This document shows, piece by piece, positions 44,577 through 54,119 of a DNA stretch of 64,000 nt. The stretch lies in NCBI RefSeq assembly GCF_034314105.1, contig NZ_JAVIWJ010000001.1, positions 1,861,501 to 1,925,500 of the forward strand. Direction: 5' to 3'. The first letter of the stretch is position 1. Each line of letters starts with the position of its first letter. Below the pieces are notes generated by a model. It did no database searches. It had not been told where the DNA came from and was given only the letters and a program-made list of their open reading frames with translations. This DNA is from Pseudomonas sp. AB6. GTDB lineage: Bacteria; Pseudomonadota; Gammaproteobacteria; Pseudomonadales; Pseudomonadaceae. The position numbers and the translations under genes are program-made.

Positions 44577-47500
44577 ATGTTGAATTCAATTATCCGCTTC
44601 GCCGTACGATTGCGCGGGGTCGTTATTGCCCTCGCTTGTTTATTGGCAGGTTATGGCATCTTCACCCTAACCCAGGCCCGACAAGATGTTTTTCCCGAGT
44701 TTGCGCCACCCCTTGCGGTTATTCAGACCGAAGCGCCTGGATTATCTTCCGAACAGGTTGAAATGCTGGTTACCCAATCGGTAGAAAATGCAATGGGTGG
44801 CACGCTGGACCTTGCAAGCATGCGGTCCAAGTCGCTACCAGGGTTATCGATGGTGACGTTGACCTTCAAGGATGGAGCCGATATTTACCGCGCTAGACAA
44901 CTCACTGCAGAACGACTCAGCACGCTAACCGGTATTCTTCCTCATGGGGTCAAACCTCCTGCGTTATTACCGCTAACCTCATCGACCAGTGTCACTCTTG
45001 TCGCGGGTATCACCTCTGAGACTCGCTCGCTGATGGAACTGCGTACACTGGCGCAGTGGACGATCAAACCGCAATTGTTGCGCGTGCCCGGCGTCGCGGA
45101 CGTAATCGTATTCGGCGGCGATCTAAAGCAATTTCAAATTCAGGCAAACCCCGAAAAGCTGGTGCAGTACGGTTTGTCTCTCCAAGACATATTGGGTGGT
45201 GCGCAGCGCGCAACCGGGGTCAGTGGCGCAGGCTTTCTGGAAACTGCCAACCAGCGCATTGTCTTGAATACCGAGGGTCAGACCGTTACACCAGAGCAGT
45301 TGGCTCAAACTGTACTCAACTACCGCAATGGTGTCGCCGTGCGCCTGGGCGACGTCGCCTCGGTCGCCTATGGGGCTGCTCCTGCAGTGGGCGCGGCGGC
45401 CATCGAGGGTAAGCCCGCGGTGTCGCTGATGGTCGAAAGCCAATACGGCGCCGATATGATGAGCGTTTCCAGTAGTGTGGAAAGCGCCCTGAACAGTTTG
45501 AAACCTGCGCTGGACGCAGAACAGGTGAGCCTACATCCAGACATCTTCCGCCCAGCCAGGTTTATCGAAACCGCGATTGGTCATTTGCAGACAGCACTGC
45601 TATTGGGAGGCGTGTTAGTTGTGCTGGTGCTGTTTCTGTTTTTGCTCAATATCCGCACTGCGATCATCTCGGCTACGGCGATTCCGCTGTCCTTGTTAAC
45701 AGCAGTGATCGTACTCCATCACTTTGGTGTGAGCCTTAACACCATGACCTTGGGCGGCCTGGCCATTGCCTTGGGAGAGGTGGTGGACGATGCCGTGGTC
45801 GACGTGGAGAACATCTTCCGTCGACTGCGCCAAAATCAAGCGCTGGAGCATCCTATCTCAGCGGCCTTGGTGGTATTGCGCGCCTCATACGAAGTCCGCA
45901 GTGCTGTGGTGTATGCCACTCTGGTAGTTGTGCTGATTTTCCTTCCGGTACTGGCGCTGTCAGGGATCGCTGGAAAACTGTTCGCGCCCTTGGGGCTCGC
46001 CTATATTCTGGCGATTTTGGCCTCCCTCGTGGTAGCCCTAACGGTCACGCCAGCACTGGCATTTATGTTGTTGACCACTAAGCGACTCCAATCGGACGAA
46101 CCAAAGTTGGTGCAGCGACTGAAGACCCGCTACCTGAAATTACTCGCCAGCATCGAATCGCACTCTCGCCCAATCGTCTGGATGATCGTCATTCTCTGCA
46201 CAATGGCGGCCAGCGCGCTGCCGTTTTTTGGCGGTAACTTCATACCGGAATTGAAGGAGGGACATTACCTGATCCATATGGCGTTGGCCCCAGGCTCCTC
46301 TTTGACCGAATCCATGCGTGTGGGCAACCGTGTGGCACAGGAGCTAAGCAAAGTCCCCGGGGTGCGGCTGGTAGCGCAACGCGCAGGGCGAGCCAGCGAA
46401 GTAGTCGATCCAACCGGTGTCCACGTCAGTGAGTTCGAGGTGGATTTGAATAGCGTGTCGGCTGCTGAGGAAACCAAAGCCGTGGCGCGCATCCAACAAG
46501 TGCTGGCCAGCTTCCCGGGATTGACGACGTCAGTAAACACATTCCTGACTGAGCGGGTGGACGAAAGTATCTCTGGCGTAACAGCACCGGTCGTCATCAA
46601 TGTCTTTGGTCCTGATCTCGATGTACTGGACAGCAAAGCCCAGGAAATCGCTCAGGTGATAAGCCAAATCCCAGGCAATATCGGCCTGAGAGTTGAGTCC
46701 GCCCAGCATGTGCCGCAATTGACAATCAGGCTGCGGCCTGAGCAATTGACGCACTGGGGGTTCGAGCCGGTCGACGTCATGGACGCGATTCAGGTCGCCT
46801 ATGACGGAGTGACCGCCAGCCAAATCTATCAGGGTAACCAGACTTATGATGTCACCGTCTCGTTGGCTTCCACGGCCCACCACACGATCGCGACTGTCGG
46901 GTCACTGCTGCTGCGTAGCAAAACCGGAACAACGGTACCTTTGGATCAGTTAGCGGTAATCACTCAAACCACCAGCCGTTATCAAATCATGCACAGCGGT
47001 GCACAACGCCTGCAAACAGTGTCGACCGCCGTGAGGGGTCGGGCGGTGAGCGACTTTGTTCAGGAGGCTAAGCGGCGAATTAACCAAGAGGTTACTCTTC
47101 CCAAAGGCACCTACGTTTTGTTTGCTGGGGAAGAGCAAGCACGTGTTCAATCTCAGCAGGATCTAATGGTTTACACCGCGGTTGCTATCGTCGGAATCAT
47201 CATCCTGCTATTCCTTGCGCTCAAAAGCATACGCGCATTAATTTTGGTGCTTGTAAATCTACCCTTCGCACTGGTAGGTGGCGTCCTGACAGTCCTGATC
47301 TACGGTGGAAACCTCTCACTGGGCTCCCTTGTAGGGTTTGTTACCCTGTTCGGTATAACGCTGCGCAACTCGATCATGCTCATCTCGCATTATTCACACC
47401 TCGTGAATGAGGAAGGCATGACATGGGGCCCGGAAGCGGCTCGGAGAGGCGCCGCTGAACGCCTGGTGCCGATTCTGATGACGGCCGTTGTGACCGCGCT

Positions 47501-47696
47501 GGGACTGCTACCTTTGGCGCTCGCCAGTGGTGCAGCGGGTAATGAAATCGAAGGGCCTATGGCTATCGTAATCTTGGGTGGGCTAGTGAGCTCGACCCTA
47601 CTCAATCTGTTGGTATTACCGACCCTGGCGTTACATTTTGGACGCTTTGAACGGCGCGTTGAAGAATTTCCCGCTGCCGTCGCCACCGCTTCGTAA
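44577..47696 (+). CDS. RND efflux permease, heavy-metal (HME) type
   Basis: Inner-membrane RND transporter of 1039 residues with two six-helix halves and two large periplasmic loops. The start FAVRLRGVVIALACLLAGYG, QTEAPGLSSEQVEMLVTQ, and the helix 4 motif ALGEVVDDAVVDVENIFRR mark the HME (CusA/CzcA) family; the DD/E pattern in helix 4 differs from the DGAVV-x-VEN of classical CzcA. Proton-driven export of a metal or other cation is expected, but the substrate cannot be assigned. It is in one operon with PAP2 and DedA-type proteins, which is unusual for metal pumps. Confidence 0.9.
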   Translation: MLNSIIRFAVRLRGVVIALACLLAGYGIFTLTQARQDVFPEFAPPLAVIQTEAPGLSSEQVEMLVTQSVENAMGGTLDLASMRSKSLPGLSMVTLTFKDGADIYRARQLTAERLSTLTGILPHGVKPPALLPLTSSTSVTLVAGITSETRSLMELRTLAQWTIKPQLLRVPGVADVIVFGGDLKQFQIQANPEKLVQYGLSLQDILGGAQRATGVSGAGFLETANQRIVLNTEGQTVTPEQLAQTVLNYRNGVAVRLGDVASVAYGAAPAVGAAAIEGKPAVSLMVESQYGADMMSVSSSVESALNSLKPALDAEQVSLHPDIFRPARFIETAIGHLQTALLLGGVLVVLVLFLFLLNIRTAIISATAIPLSLLTAVIVLHHFGVSLNTMTLGGLAIALGEVVDDAVVDVENIFRRLRQNQALEHPISAALVVLRASYEVRSAVVYATLVVVLIFLPVLALSGIAGKLFAPLGLAYILAILASLVVALTVTPALAFMLLTTKRLQSDEPKLVQRLKTRYLKLLASIESHSRPIVWMIVILCTMAASALPFFGGNFIPELKEGHYLIHMALAPGSSLTESMRVGNRVAQELSKVPGVRLVAQRAGRASEVVDPTGVHVSEFEVDLNSVSAAEETKAVARIQQVLASFPGLTTSVNTFLTERVDESISGVTAPVVINVFGPDLDVLDSKAQEIAQVISQIPGNIGLRVESAQHVPQLTIRLRPEQLTHWGFEPVDVMDAIQVAYDGVTASQIYQGNQTYDVTVSLASTAHHTIATVGSLLLRSKTGTTVPLDQLAVITQTTSRYQIMHSGAQRLQTVSTAVRGRAVSDFVQEAKRRINQEVTLPKGTYVLFAGEEQARVQSQQDLMVYTAVAIVGIIILLFLALKSIRALILVLVNLPFALVGGVLTVLIYGGNLSLGSLVGFVTLFGITLRNSIMLISHYSHLVNEEGMTWGPEAARRGAAERLVPILMTAVVTALGLLPLALASGAAGNEIEGPMAIVILGGLVSSTLLNLLVLPTLALHFGRFERRVEEFPAAVATAS

Positions 47697-47768
47697 CGCT
47701 CGAGCGATTTATCCACAAGACACAAAACATGATTGCTTCATCACCAACATTGCACAGGTAACCTGCTC

Positions 47769-49823
47769 ATGATGACGTCCATGGTCTCATCGGTCATCGA
47801 GTTCCTCACGGTGAATCCGCAGGTTGCCTATCTGGCGGTATTTCTTCTGGCACTTTCCGAGTCAATCCCGATTATCGGTGCCGTCGTTCCCGGCACAGCC
47901 GTGATCCTTGCGCTCAGTGCCTTGGTACCAAGTGGGGTGCTTTTACTCTGGCCGTTGTTAGTCGCCGCCACGTTAGGTGCAATTGCCGGTGATGGTCTCT
48001 CGTTCTGGCTCGGACATCGATACCACCGTGCGATTCTTGGTTTCTGGCCCTTAAACCGCTACCCCGGATTAATTCAGAGCAGCGAGGTCTTTTTTAAGCG
48101 TCATGGTGCCAAGAGTGTGTTTCTCGCCCGCTTCGTACCGGGCGTGCGCGCCTTCATCCCACTTCTTGCCGGGATGATGGGAATGGCGGTCAATCGGTTC
48201 TATGCCGTCAATGTTGCCTCGGCACTCGCATGGGCTGCGTCGCATATCCTGTCAGGCGTACTGGTAGGCGCAACGTTCAGCATTCTCGGGGCAACCGCCA
48301 AGCCACTCGCGATCCTGCTGGTCTTACTACTTGCGGCAGGCTGGGTACTGCTAAATATCGTGCGCTGGGCGTTGCGGCGCGGTGTTCCTTACTTCATCAA
48401 TGCATGGGGGCGGCTTCGGTGCTGGGTCAGCACCCACGATTCTTGGTTGAGCCGCAGTCTCACGCCCTTGCTCGATCAAACTCGGCCCGAGGCGCGGACG
48501 CTCGCAGTATCGGCAGTACTTCTCGTCAGCGCAGCTTGGCTGTTCTTCGGCACCCTTGAAGATGTTGTCACCGGTGACCCATTGCTGCTTGCCGACAGCG
48601 CGATATACCGTGCGTTGCAAGATCTTCGCACAGCTCCCGGCGATGCAGTAATGATCGCTATTACTGAACTTGGCGACACCAAGGTCGTGGTGCCGGTCAC
48701 TGTAGTCGTCTTACTCTGGCTCATGTGGAAACGCGCCCGGCGCACTGCTGCCTATTGGCTGATTGCGATTGCTGGTGCATCGATTCTTAATACAGTCATA
48801 AAAGTTGCGTTGCATCGAGCTCGACCTGATGAGCTTCTTTATTCAGGGTGGAGCGCCTTTTCCTTCCCAAGCGGCCATAGCACAGTCAATGCCGTGCTCT
48901 ACGGTTTCCTGGCGTTTCTCATTGCGCGTGAGATGCGCCCGACATGGCGCCTGGCGATCGCCCTCAGCGCGGTAACCCTGGTATTTCTCATTGCGTTCTC
49001 ACGTCTTTACCTAGGAGCGCATTGGTTTTCCGACGTGCTCGGGGGACTGGCGTTCGGGTCCGCGTGGCTGGCACTGCTCGGACTGTCCTACTTGGGACGC
49101 CCAGCAGGATGCATTGAGCCAAAGGGCCTGCTTGCCGTCGGATTCTCGGCACTGGTCGCCGCTGGAGGATTCAATATCTATCGTAACCATGCGACCGACA
49201 GTGTTCGATATGCCGCCTCCGACAGAACTCCATCAATGGCCGCCACCCATTGGTGGGTCTCGGGTTGGCAGTTACTGCCGACGCGGCGTATCGACCTAAC
49301 CGGCGAGACGAATGAAGCATTAACGTTCCAGTGGGCAGGAGACCTTAATGGCTTGCAAGATGTCCTGCAGCGCAACGGGTGGCGCAGCTCGGCGGACTGG
49401 ACGCCCTCTAATGCGCTGAATTGGCTTTCAGTCCAGACTGACCCGGCAGCTCTTCCAGCTATTCCACTTTTCGCCAGTGGTCGTCTCCCCAGTCTGACGC
49501 TCGTCAGACCGAGTAGTAATGACGCACCCGCCCCCTCGCGCCTCGTGCTTCGAGTGTGGGCCGTCGATTTCAAGCTCACGAACGAGCGTGCGTCAGCGCT
49601 GTGGATGGGCTCGGTTGTGGAGGAACGCTTTTATCATCCCCTATCCCTGGTCACGTTGACATCAACCCAGCCCGGAGTGAATGCACCTCGGAGCACGCTA
49701 GCTGAGGCGTTAGACGACTCGCGGCTCCTACCTCGCCCCCCTGGAACCGCAGATGAGGATTGGGATGGTGAAGTTCTGTTAGCACGCCGAGGCGGACCCA
49801 CGTGTTGCGGTCACCCCTTGTAA
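47769..49823 (+). CDS. DedA-PAP2-LssY fusion membrane protein
   Basis: A 684-residue inner-membrane protein with three parts. Residues about 1-200 are a DedA domain (LSESIPIIGAVVPGTAVILA, FLARFVPGVRAFIPLLAGMMGM). Residues about 250-440 are a PAP2 phosphatase with VALHRARPDELL, FPSGHSTVNAVLYG and SRLYLGAHWFSDVLGG. Residues about 490-680 resemble the LssY C-terminal domain (TRRIDLTGETNEALTFQWAG, LRVWAVDFKL). DedA proteins move undecaprenyl phosphate across the membrane in recent work, so fusion to a phosphatase suggests lipid-carrier recycling. Start at 47769 or 47772 with AGGTAACC upstream. Confidence 0.88.
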   Translation: MMTSMVSSVIEFLTVNPQVAYLAVFLLALSESIPIIGAVVPGTAVILALSALVPSGVLLLWPLLVAATLGAIAGDGLSFWLGHRYHRAILGFWPLNRYPGLIQSSEVFFKRHGAKSVFLARFVPGVRAFIPLLAGMMGMAVNRFYAVNVASALAWAASHILSGVLVGATFSILGATAKPLAILLVLLLAAGWVLLNIVRWALRRGVPYFINAWGRLRCWVSTHDSWLSRSLTPLLDQTRPEARTLAVSAVLLVSAAWLFFGTLEDVVTGDPLLLADSAIYRALQDLRTAPGDAVMIAITELGDTKVVVPVTVVVLLWLMWKRARRTAAYWLIAIAGASILNTVIKVALHRARPDELLYSGWSAFSFPSGHSTVNAVLYGFLAFLIAREMRPTWRLAIALSAVTLVFLIAFSRLYLGAHWFSDVLGGLAFGSAWLALLGLSYLGRPAGCIEPKGLLAVGFSALVAAGGFNIYRNHATDSVRYAASDRTPSMAATHWWVSGWQLLPTRRIDLTGETNEALTFQWAGDLNGLQDVLQRNGWRSSADWTPSNALNWLSVQTDPAALPAIPLFASGRLPSLTLVRPSSNDAPAPSRLVLRVWAVDFKLTNERASALWMGSVVEERFYHPLSLVTLTSTQPGVNAPRSTLAEALDDSRLLPRPPGTADEDWDGEVLLARRGGPTCCGHPL

Positions 49824-49841
49824 AACCGGTGACTCGTTCGA

Positions 49842-51077
49842 TCAAAGCGAAACTTCTCCGCTCTTCGCCTGATGAAATGACTGTTTCTTAACAAGCAACA
49901 AGACCAGAGCTGTTGCAGCCAGCAATGCCCCCATCAGAAATGTGCTCTCTGACCCAAGGCTTTGCCATAGCCAACCCGCAAGAACGCTGGCGATCAGCAT
50001 GCATACGCCACTAACCAGATTGAAGATACCGAACGCGGTGCCCTTAAGCTTTCCAGGCGTTTTATCGGCGACCATTGAGGCGAGAATACCTTGGCTGAAT
50101 CCCATATGAAGCCCCCATAACGCGACGCCTAGCATCATCGTGATGACGGAGTTGGACTGGGCAAGCAGCAAATCCGCGAGGACTAGTAACCCCATACCCA
50201 CACAGAGCAGCTTCGTGCGACTGATACGGTCAGATAACCAACCGGCAGGGTACGCGGACAACGTATAGAAAAGTGCCATCACTACCATCACCAGCGGAAC
50301 CCAGGTGGTCGACAAACCTATTTGTTGAGCCCGTAATATCAGAAACGCTTCACTGAACCTGGCAAGTGTAAATACCCCCCCAACAACTACCACCCACCAA
50401 TATTCATAGGAAAAGTCGTCCAGCACTTTCCAATGAATGGGCGATCGAGGGCTGCCCCCTGGAGAGGTGTGTATGGGCTCTTTTACACTGGTAACAATGA
50501 AAACCACCGCTATCGCCGCCGGGATCACTGCAAACCACAGTACAAGCTGGACATCTGCGAGCCATAACATCAACAAAATGGCTAGAGCCGGGCCAAGGAC
50601 AGCTCCCACTGTATCCATCGATTGGCGCAAACCAAAGCAGGCGCCTCGGATCTCCGGGGGCGAAACATCCGCGATTATGGCATCTCGCGGCGCGCCCCGA
50701 ATGCCTTTGCCGATGCGATCCAAAATGCGTGCGGCAAAGACCACTTCTACCGAGTGGGCCAGCGGAAAAAGCGGCTTGGTCAGCGCAGCCAGGCCATACC
50801 CAAGCAACAGTAGCCCCTTGCGTCGTCCTATCAAATCGCTGATAGCGCCAGAGAAAATCTTCACGATCATTGCGGTTGATTCGGCAATACCTTCGATCAC
50901 CCCGACGGTCAATGCACTCGCACCTAACGTAGTAACTAAAAATACAGGCAGTAAACTGTGCACCAGCTCAGACGAGAGGTCCATAAACAGGCTGACAAAA
51001 CCTAACGCCCAGATCGTGCGCGGAATACGAAGGCCCTTAGCGTTAGTGTGTGGACTTTCACTGTTCAATATTTTCAT
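49842..51077 (-). CDS. MFS transporter
   Basis: A 411-residue major facilitator with twelve membrane segments. The start LGFVSLFMDLSSELVHSLLPVF, the loop GAISDLIGRRKGLLLLGYG and RIGKGIRGAPRDAIIADVSPPEIRGA are those of a drug/metabolite exporter group often found near heavy-metal genes. The substrate is unknown. It is convergent with the DedA fusion, only 18 bases apart, and so is probably not part of that operon. Confidence 0.88.
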   Translation of the reverse strand: MKILNSESPHTNAKGLRIPRTIWALGFVSLFMDLSSELVHSLLPVFLVTTLGASALTVGVIEGIAESTAMIVKIFSGAISDLIGRRKGLLLLGYGLAALTKPLFPLAHSVEVVFAARILDRIGKGIRGAPRDAIIADVSPPEIRGACFGLRQSMDTVGAVLGPALAILLMLWLADVQLVLWFAVIPAAIAVVFIVTSVKEPIHTSPGGSPRSPIHWKVLDDFSYEYWWVVVVGGVFTLARFSEAFLILRAQQIGLSTTWVPLVMVVMALFYTLSAYPAGWLSDRISRTKLLCVGMGLLVLADLLLAQSNSVITMMLGVALWGLHMGFSQGILASMVADKTPGKLKGTAFGIFNLVSGVCMLIASVLAGWLWQSLGSESTFLMGALLAATALVLLLVKKQSFHQAKSGEVSL

Positions 51078-51214
51078 CCTAAAACGCAGACATCGCCCGA
51101 GGCGTTGCTAAATTCCTCGAGCTCGATATCAATTGGATTTCGGGAAATCTTTGCCGACCAGGCAGATATAAGCGAGAAAGCAGCGATGTTCGACTCGTCT
51201 GCGCCAGATGCACG

Positions 51215-51448
51215 TTACAGCATCAATAACGCTTCATGCACCTCAATGGAGGGTATCGGCACATCTGAACGCTGCGCATCAAGCCACCTTCGCATTTTTC
51301 CCGTGTCGAAAATTTGACCCTGCTCCATAAGTGTCAATACCAAGGCCTGCGAAATTCGGTAGGGGCCGCAATGGGGACAGTTTCGTTGCTCCCACCCCTC
51401 TGCACACTCGATAGTTTCAGCATGACCGGCACAAATCAGGCAGCTCAT
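51215..51448 (-). CDS. Small zinc-ribbon protein, function unknown
   Basis: A 77-residue protein starting MSCLICAGHAETIEC with a later CPHC, giving two CxxC-type pairs that could hold one zinc. The rest (SQALVLTLMEQGQIFDTGKMRRWLDAQR) looks helical. A near-perfect ribosome site AAAGGAGG five bases before the ATG at 51448 supports translation and fixes this start over a longer frame from 51484. I do not recognise a named family; small DNA-binding or regulatory roles are common for such ribbons. Confidence 0.72.
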   Translation of the reverse strand: MSCLICAGHAETIECAEGWEQRNCPHCGPYRISQALVLTLMEQGQIFDTGKMRRWLDAQRSDVPIPSIEVHEALLML

Positions 51449-51723
51449 GAGGCCTCCTTTTACTTTGATGTTTGCCTGCAGCAATCAAGTCGAGAATTAA
51501 CGCTATCTCTATATCCCACGCTATAGCCCGGACGTGTAAAAGCCAAGCCAACTCCCGATGAAATGACAAATGGATAATTTCGGGCTAACGCCAATGTTTG
51601 CAGAACAGATCTTCGAAACTTGATGATGCCGCAAAAGGAGATCGAGATCCCTCGCATCGACTGTTACTATTCCCTAATAGTTTGGTGGTAAATTGCCACC
51701 ACGCCATGGTAGGAATATGAGCA

Positions 51724-54042
51724 GTGATCCGCCGATCCTTTTCGTCCCTAAACTTTTTAAAGCTGCTGTTGATGACACTGTGCGCAGCCACGTTGGTTTT
51801 TCTCTGGGCGTTGTATTTCCAGCAAAAAGCAACTTCCCATCACCAAGCCCTGGCGGCAAAAGCCGCAGAGCATCTGAATCTGGCAACCATCGCAGCGGAG
51901 AATCTGAATCAGTTAGTTGATCGGGCTCAAGCTATTGGCAAAGTTACGCGCGGTGACATGGAAGACCCGGTACAAGGTCATCGGCGATTGGTAAGGCTAT
52001 TTGCCGAAGACCCGGTGTTCAAACGCATGAGCCTCTATACCAATGATGGCCAGCTACTGGTTTCTAGCCACTCGGATGAACCACGTCGGATGCCACCGGC
52101 ATGGCTGAAGCAGTTGCAACAGCATACTGATCATTACGGCTTCAAAGCGCTTCTGCCCAGCTCGATCCCATCTCAAAGCAGCTCATTGTCCCCACGCTTG
52201 CGATTACCGTTCCTACTGCCCCTGCTCAACTCAACGACCGGGCAAATGGATAGCATTCTCGTCGTCCAGCTCGATGTGGACTATCTGGCCGCTCTTTTTG
52301 AACATATAGATTTCGGCCAAAGCGGTATGATGCGAGTTCTCGACAGTGACGGTCAGGAACGGTTACGCATCAGCAGCTGCGGGATCGTGGTCCCTGAAAT
52401 AAGGCTAAGTCCCGAACTGACAAATGCCGGAGAACCATCCGGCTTACTCATCCAGAATACTTCTGCTGGCGAGTATCAGAGTATGTATCTGCGGGTGCCA
52501 CAACGAGGCTTTAGCGTGATGGTAAGTCAGGCATGCGATGAGATCCTTGCCTCATCCCTGCTTTTCTACCGACAACAACTCTGGTTAAACCTGTGCATGA
52601 CCTTGCTGCTGCTGGTGAGCCTTTTTTGGACGCTACGTGTATTGCGCAATCGCCAACAGGCCTTCGACGCTGTAGAACATGCTCATCAGGTTAACCAAGA
52701 GCTCATTGGTCGACTGGAAGAAGAGCATCAGCGAAGTAGCCACGCTGCTGCAACCGATCATTTGAGTGGCCTGCACAACCGTCGCCAATTTCTCGATATG
52801 GGTAAACGGGCGCTGGCCAGTCAGCGCGGCAAACGTCGATTATTGGCGATTCTGTTCATCGACATGGACCGCTTCAAATCGATCAACGACTCTTTGGGAC
52901 ACAAGATAGGCGACATGCTGTTGCAGGCGGTTGCCGGACGAATCAGGCGACTGTTAGAGCCCGGCGACGAAGCGGCGCGCTTCGGGGGTGATGAATTTGT
53001 CGTGCTGCTGGCTGGAGATCGCAGTGAGGATCAAATCGACCACTGGGTACGAGCACTGGTACAAAAGCTATGCGCGATTTATTCCCTTAACGAACACGAA
53101 GTCAGGACCAGCCCGAGCGTCGGAGTCAGCATTTGTCCACGTGACGGCCAGAATGTAGAAGATCTGATTCGCAGCGCCGACACAGCCATGTATTCGGCCA
53201 AGCGAGCGGGCCGTGGCCAGTATCAGTTCTTCGATCCGTCGTTAAATATTGTGGATGTCGAGGAATTCACTCTAGAGCAAGCACTGAGCGCAGCATTAAC
53301 CGAGCATCAGTTCATTCTCCACTATCAACCGCTAATCCGCCTGGATTCAATGCTTGTGGATGGCTACGAAGCACTGGTTCGCTGGGAACACCCTGAGTTC
53401 GGTCTGCTTTATCCAAATCGTTTCATCTCACTGGCTGAGCGCAGTGGATTTATTATTGCGCTTGGTTGGGAAGTGCTTCGTCTTGCCTGTGCGGACCTGG
53501 CACTTTGGACGACACAAGGGCGCGAGATACGGCTTGCGATCAACGTATCAGTGATTCAGCTACGTCAGAATGACTTCAGTGAACGGGTGCTCAGGGAGCT
53601 TGCGTTTCACGCCATCGAACCGCGCTTTCTGGAGCTGGAAATCACCGCATCTACATTGCTGAATAAGGAGGTGATAGCCATTAACCACCTTGAACGCCTG
53701 CGCGATGCAGGCTTGATCATCAGCCTTGATGACTTTGGCAAGGGACACGCAGACTTTGCTCATCTGCAATTGCTGCCGCTAACCAAACTGAAGATCGATC
53801 GCGAGTTGATCGCTAGCTTGTCCAACAGCCCCGATGACAGTCCCATTGTTTCGTCCACCATTATTCTGGCTAAACGCTTAGGGCTGGTGGTCGTAGCCGA
53901 AGGTGTAGAAACCCGAGAGCAGGTGGTCTGTCTGAAACTGGCTGGCTGCGACATTGCCCAGGGTTATCACTTCAGTCGGCCGATGTCTGCGCAACAACTG
54001 CGTGAATACCCGCCCTTCATAAATGCGGCGCAATACAAATAA
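51724..54042 (+). CDS. Membrane GGDEF-EAL cyclic di-GMP protein
   Basis: A 772-residue signalling protein. Membrane segments (about 12-30 and 285-305) flank a periplasmic sensor domain (dCache-like). The GGDEF domain (about 345-505) keeps RFGGDEFVVLLAG (near 420), so cyclase activity is plausible. The EAL domain (about 525-765) has YEALVRWEHPE (near 549) but reads LEITAS where most have LEITES, and DDFGKGHADF (near 669) instead of DDFGTGYSSL. Loop 6 is needed for phosphodiesterase activity, so that may be weakened. The GTG at 51724 is the start, with GGAA upstream. The stimulus is unknown. Confidence 0.92.
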   Translation: MIRRSFSSLNFLKLLLMTLCAATLVFLWALYFQQKATSHHQALAAKAAEHLNLATIAAENLNQLVDRAQAIGKVTRGDMEDPVQGHRRLVRLFAEDPVFKRMSLYTNDGQLLVSSHSDEPRRMPPAWLKQLQQHTDHYGFKALLPSSIPSQSSSLSPRLRLPFLLPLLNSTTGQMDSILVVQLDVDYLAALFEHIDFGQSGMMRVLDSDGQERLRISSCGIVVPEIRLSPELTNAGEPSGLLIQNTSAGEYQSMYLRVPQRGFSVMVSQACDEILASSLLFYRQQLWLNLCMTLLLLVSLFWTLRVLRNRQQAFDAVEHAHQVNQELIGRLEEEHQRSSHAAATDHLSGLHNRRQFLDMGKRALASQRGKRRLLAILFIDMDRFKSINDSLGHKIGDMLLQAVAGRIRRLLEPGDEAARFGGDEFVVLLAGDRSEDQIDHWVRALVQKLCAIYSLNEHEVRTSPSVGVSICPRDGQNVEDLIRSADTAMYSAKRAGRGQYQFFDPSLNIVDVEEFTLEQALSAALTEHQFILHYQPLIRLDSMLVDGYEALVRWEHPEFGLLYPNRFISLAERSGFIIALGWEVLRLACADLALWTTQGREIRLAINVSVIQLRQNDFSERVLRELAFHAIEPRFLELEITASTLLNKEVIAINHLERLRDAGLIISLDDFGKGHADFAHLQLLPLTKLKIDRELIASLSNSPDDSPIVSSTIILAKRLGLVVVAEGVETREQVVCLKLAGCDIAQGYHFSRPMSAQQLREYPPFINAAQYK

Positions 54043-54075
54043 GCGCGGTGAAAATATCTGGCTGTCAACCTGACG

Positions 54076-54113
54076 GCCTGGCGACTGACACCCATTAGGT
54101 GTCGCAGCCAGGC
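54076..54113. terminator. Bidirectional hairpin between convergent genes
   Basis: GCCTGGC (54076-54082) pairs with GCCAGGC (54107-54113), and inside it GACACC pairs with GGTGTC across a five-base loop, with a small internal loop between. It lies between the cyclic di-GMP gene and the FAD oxidoreductase stop codons. T-runs are short (TTT). Confidence 0.5.
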
Positions 54114-54119
54114 TTTCAG

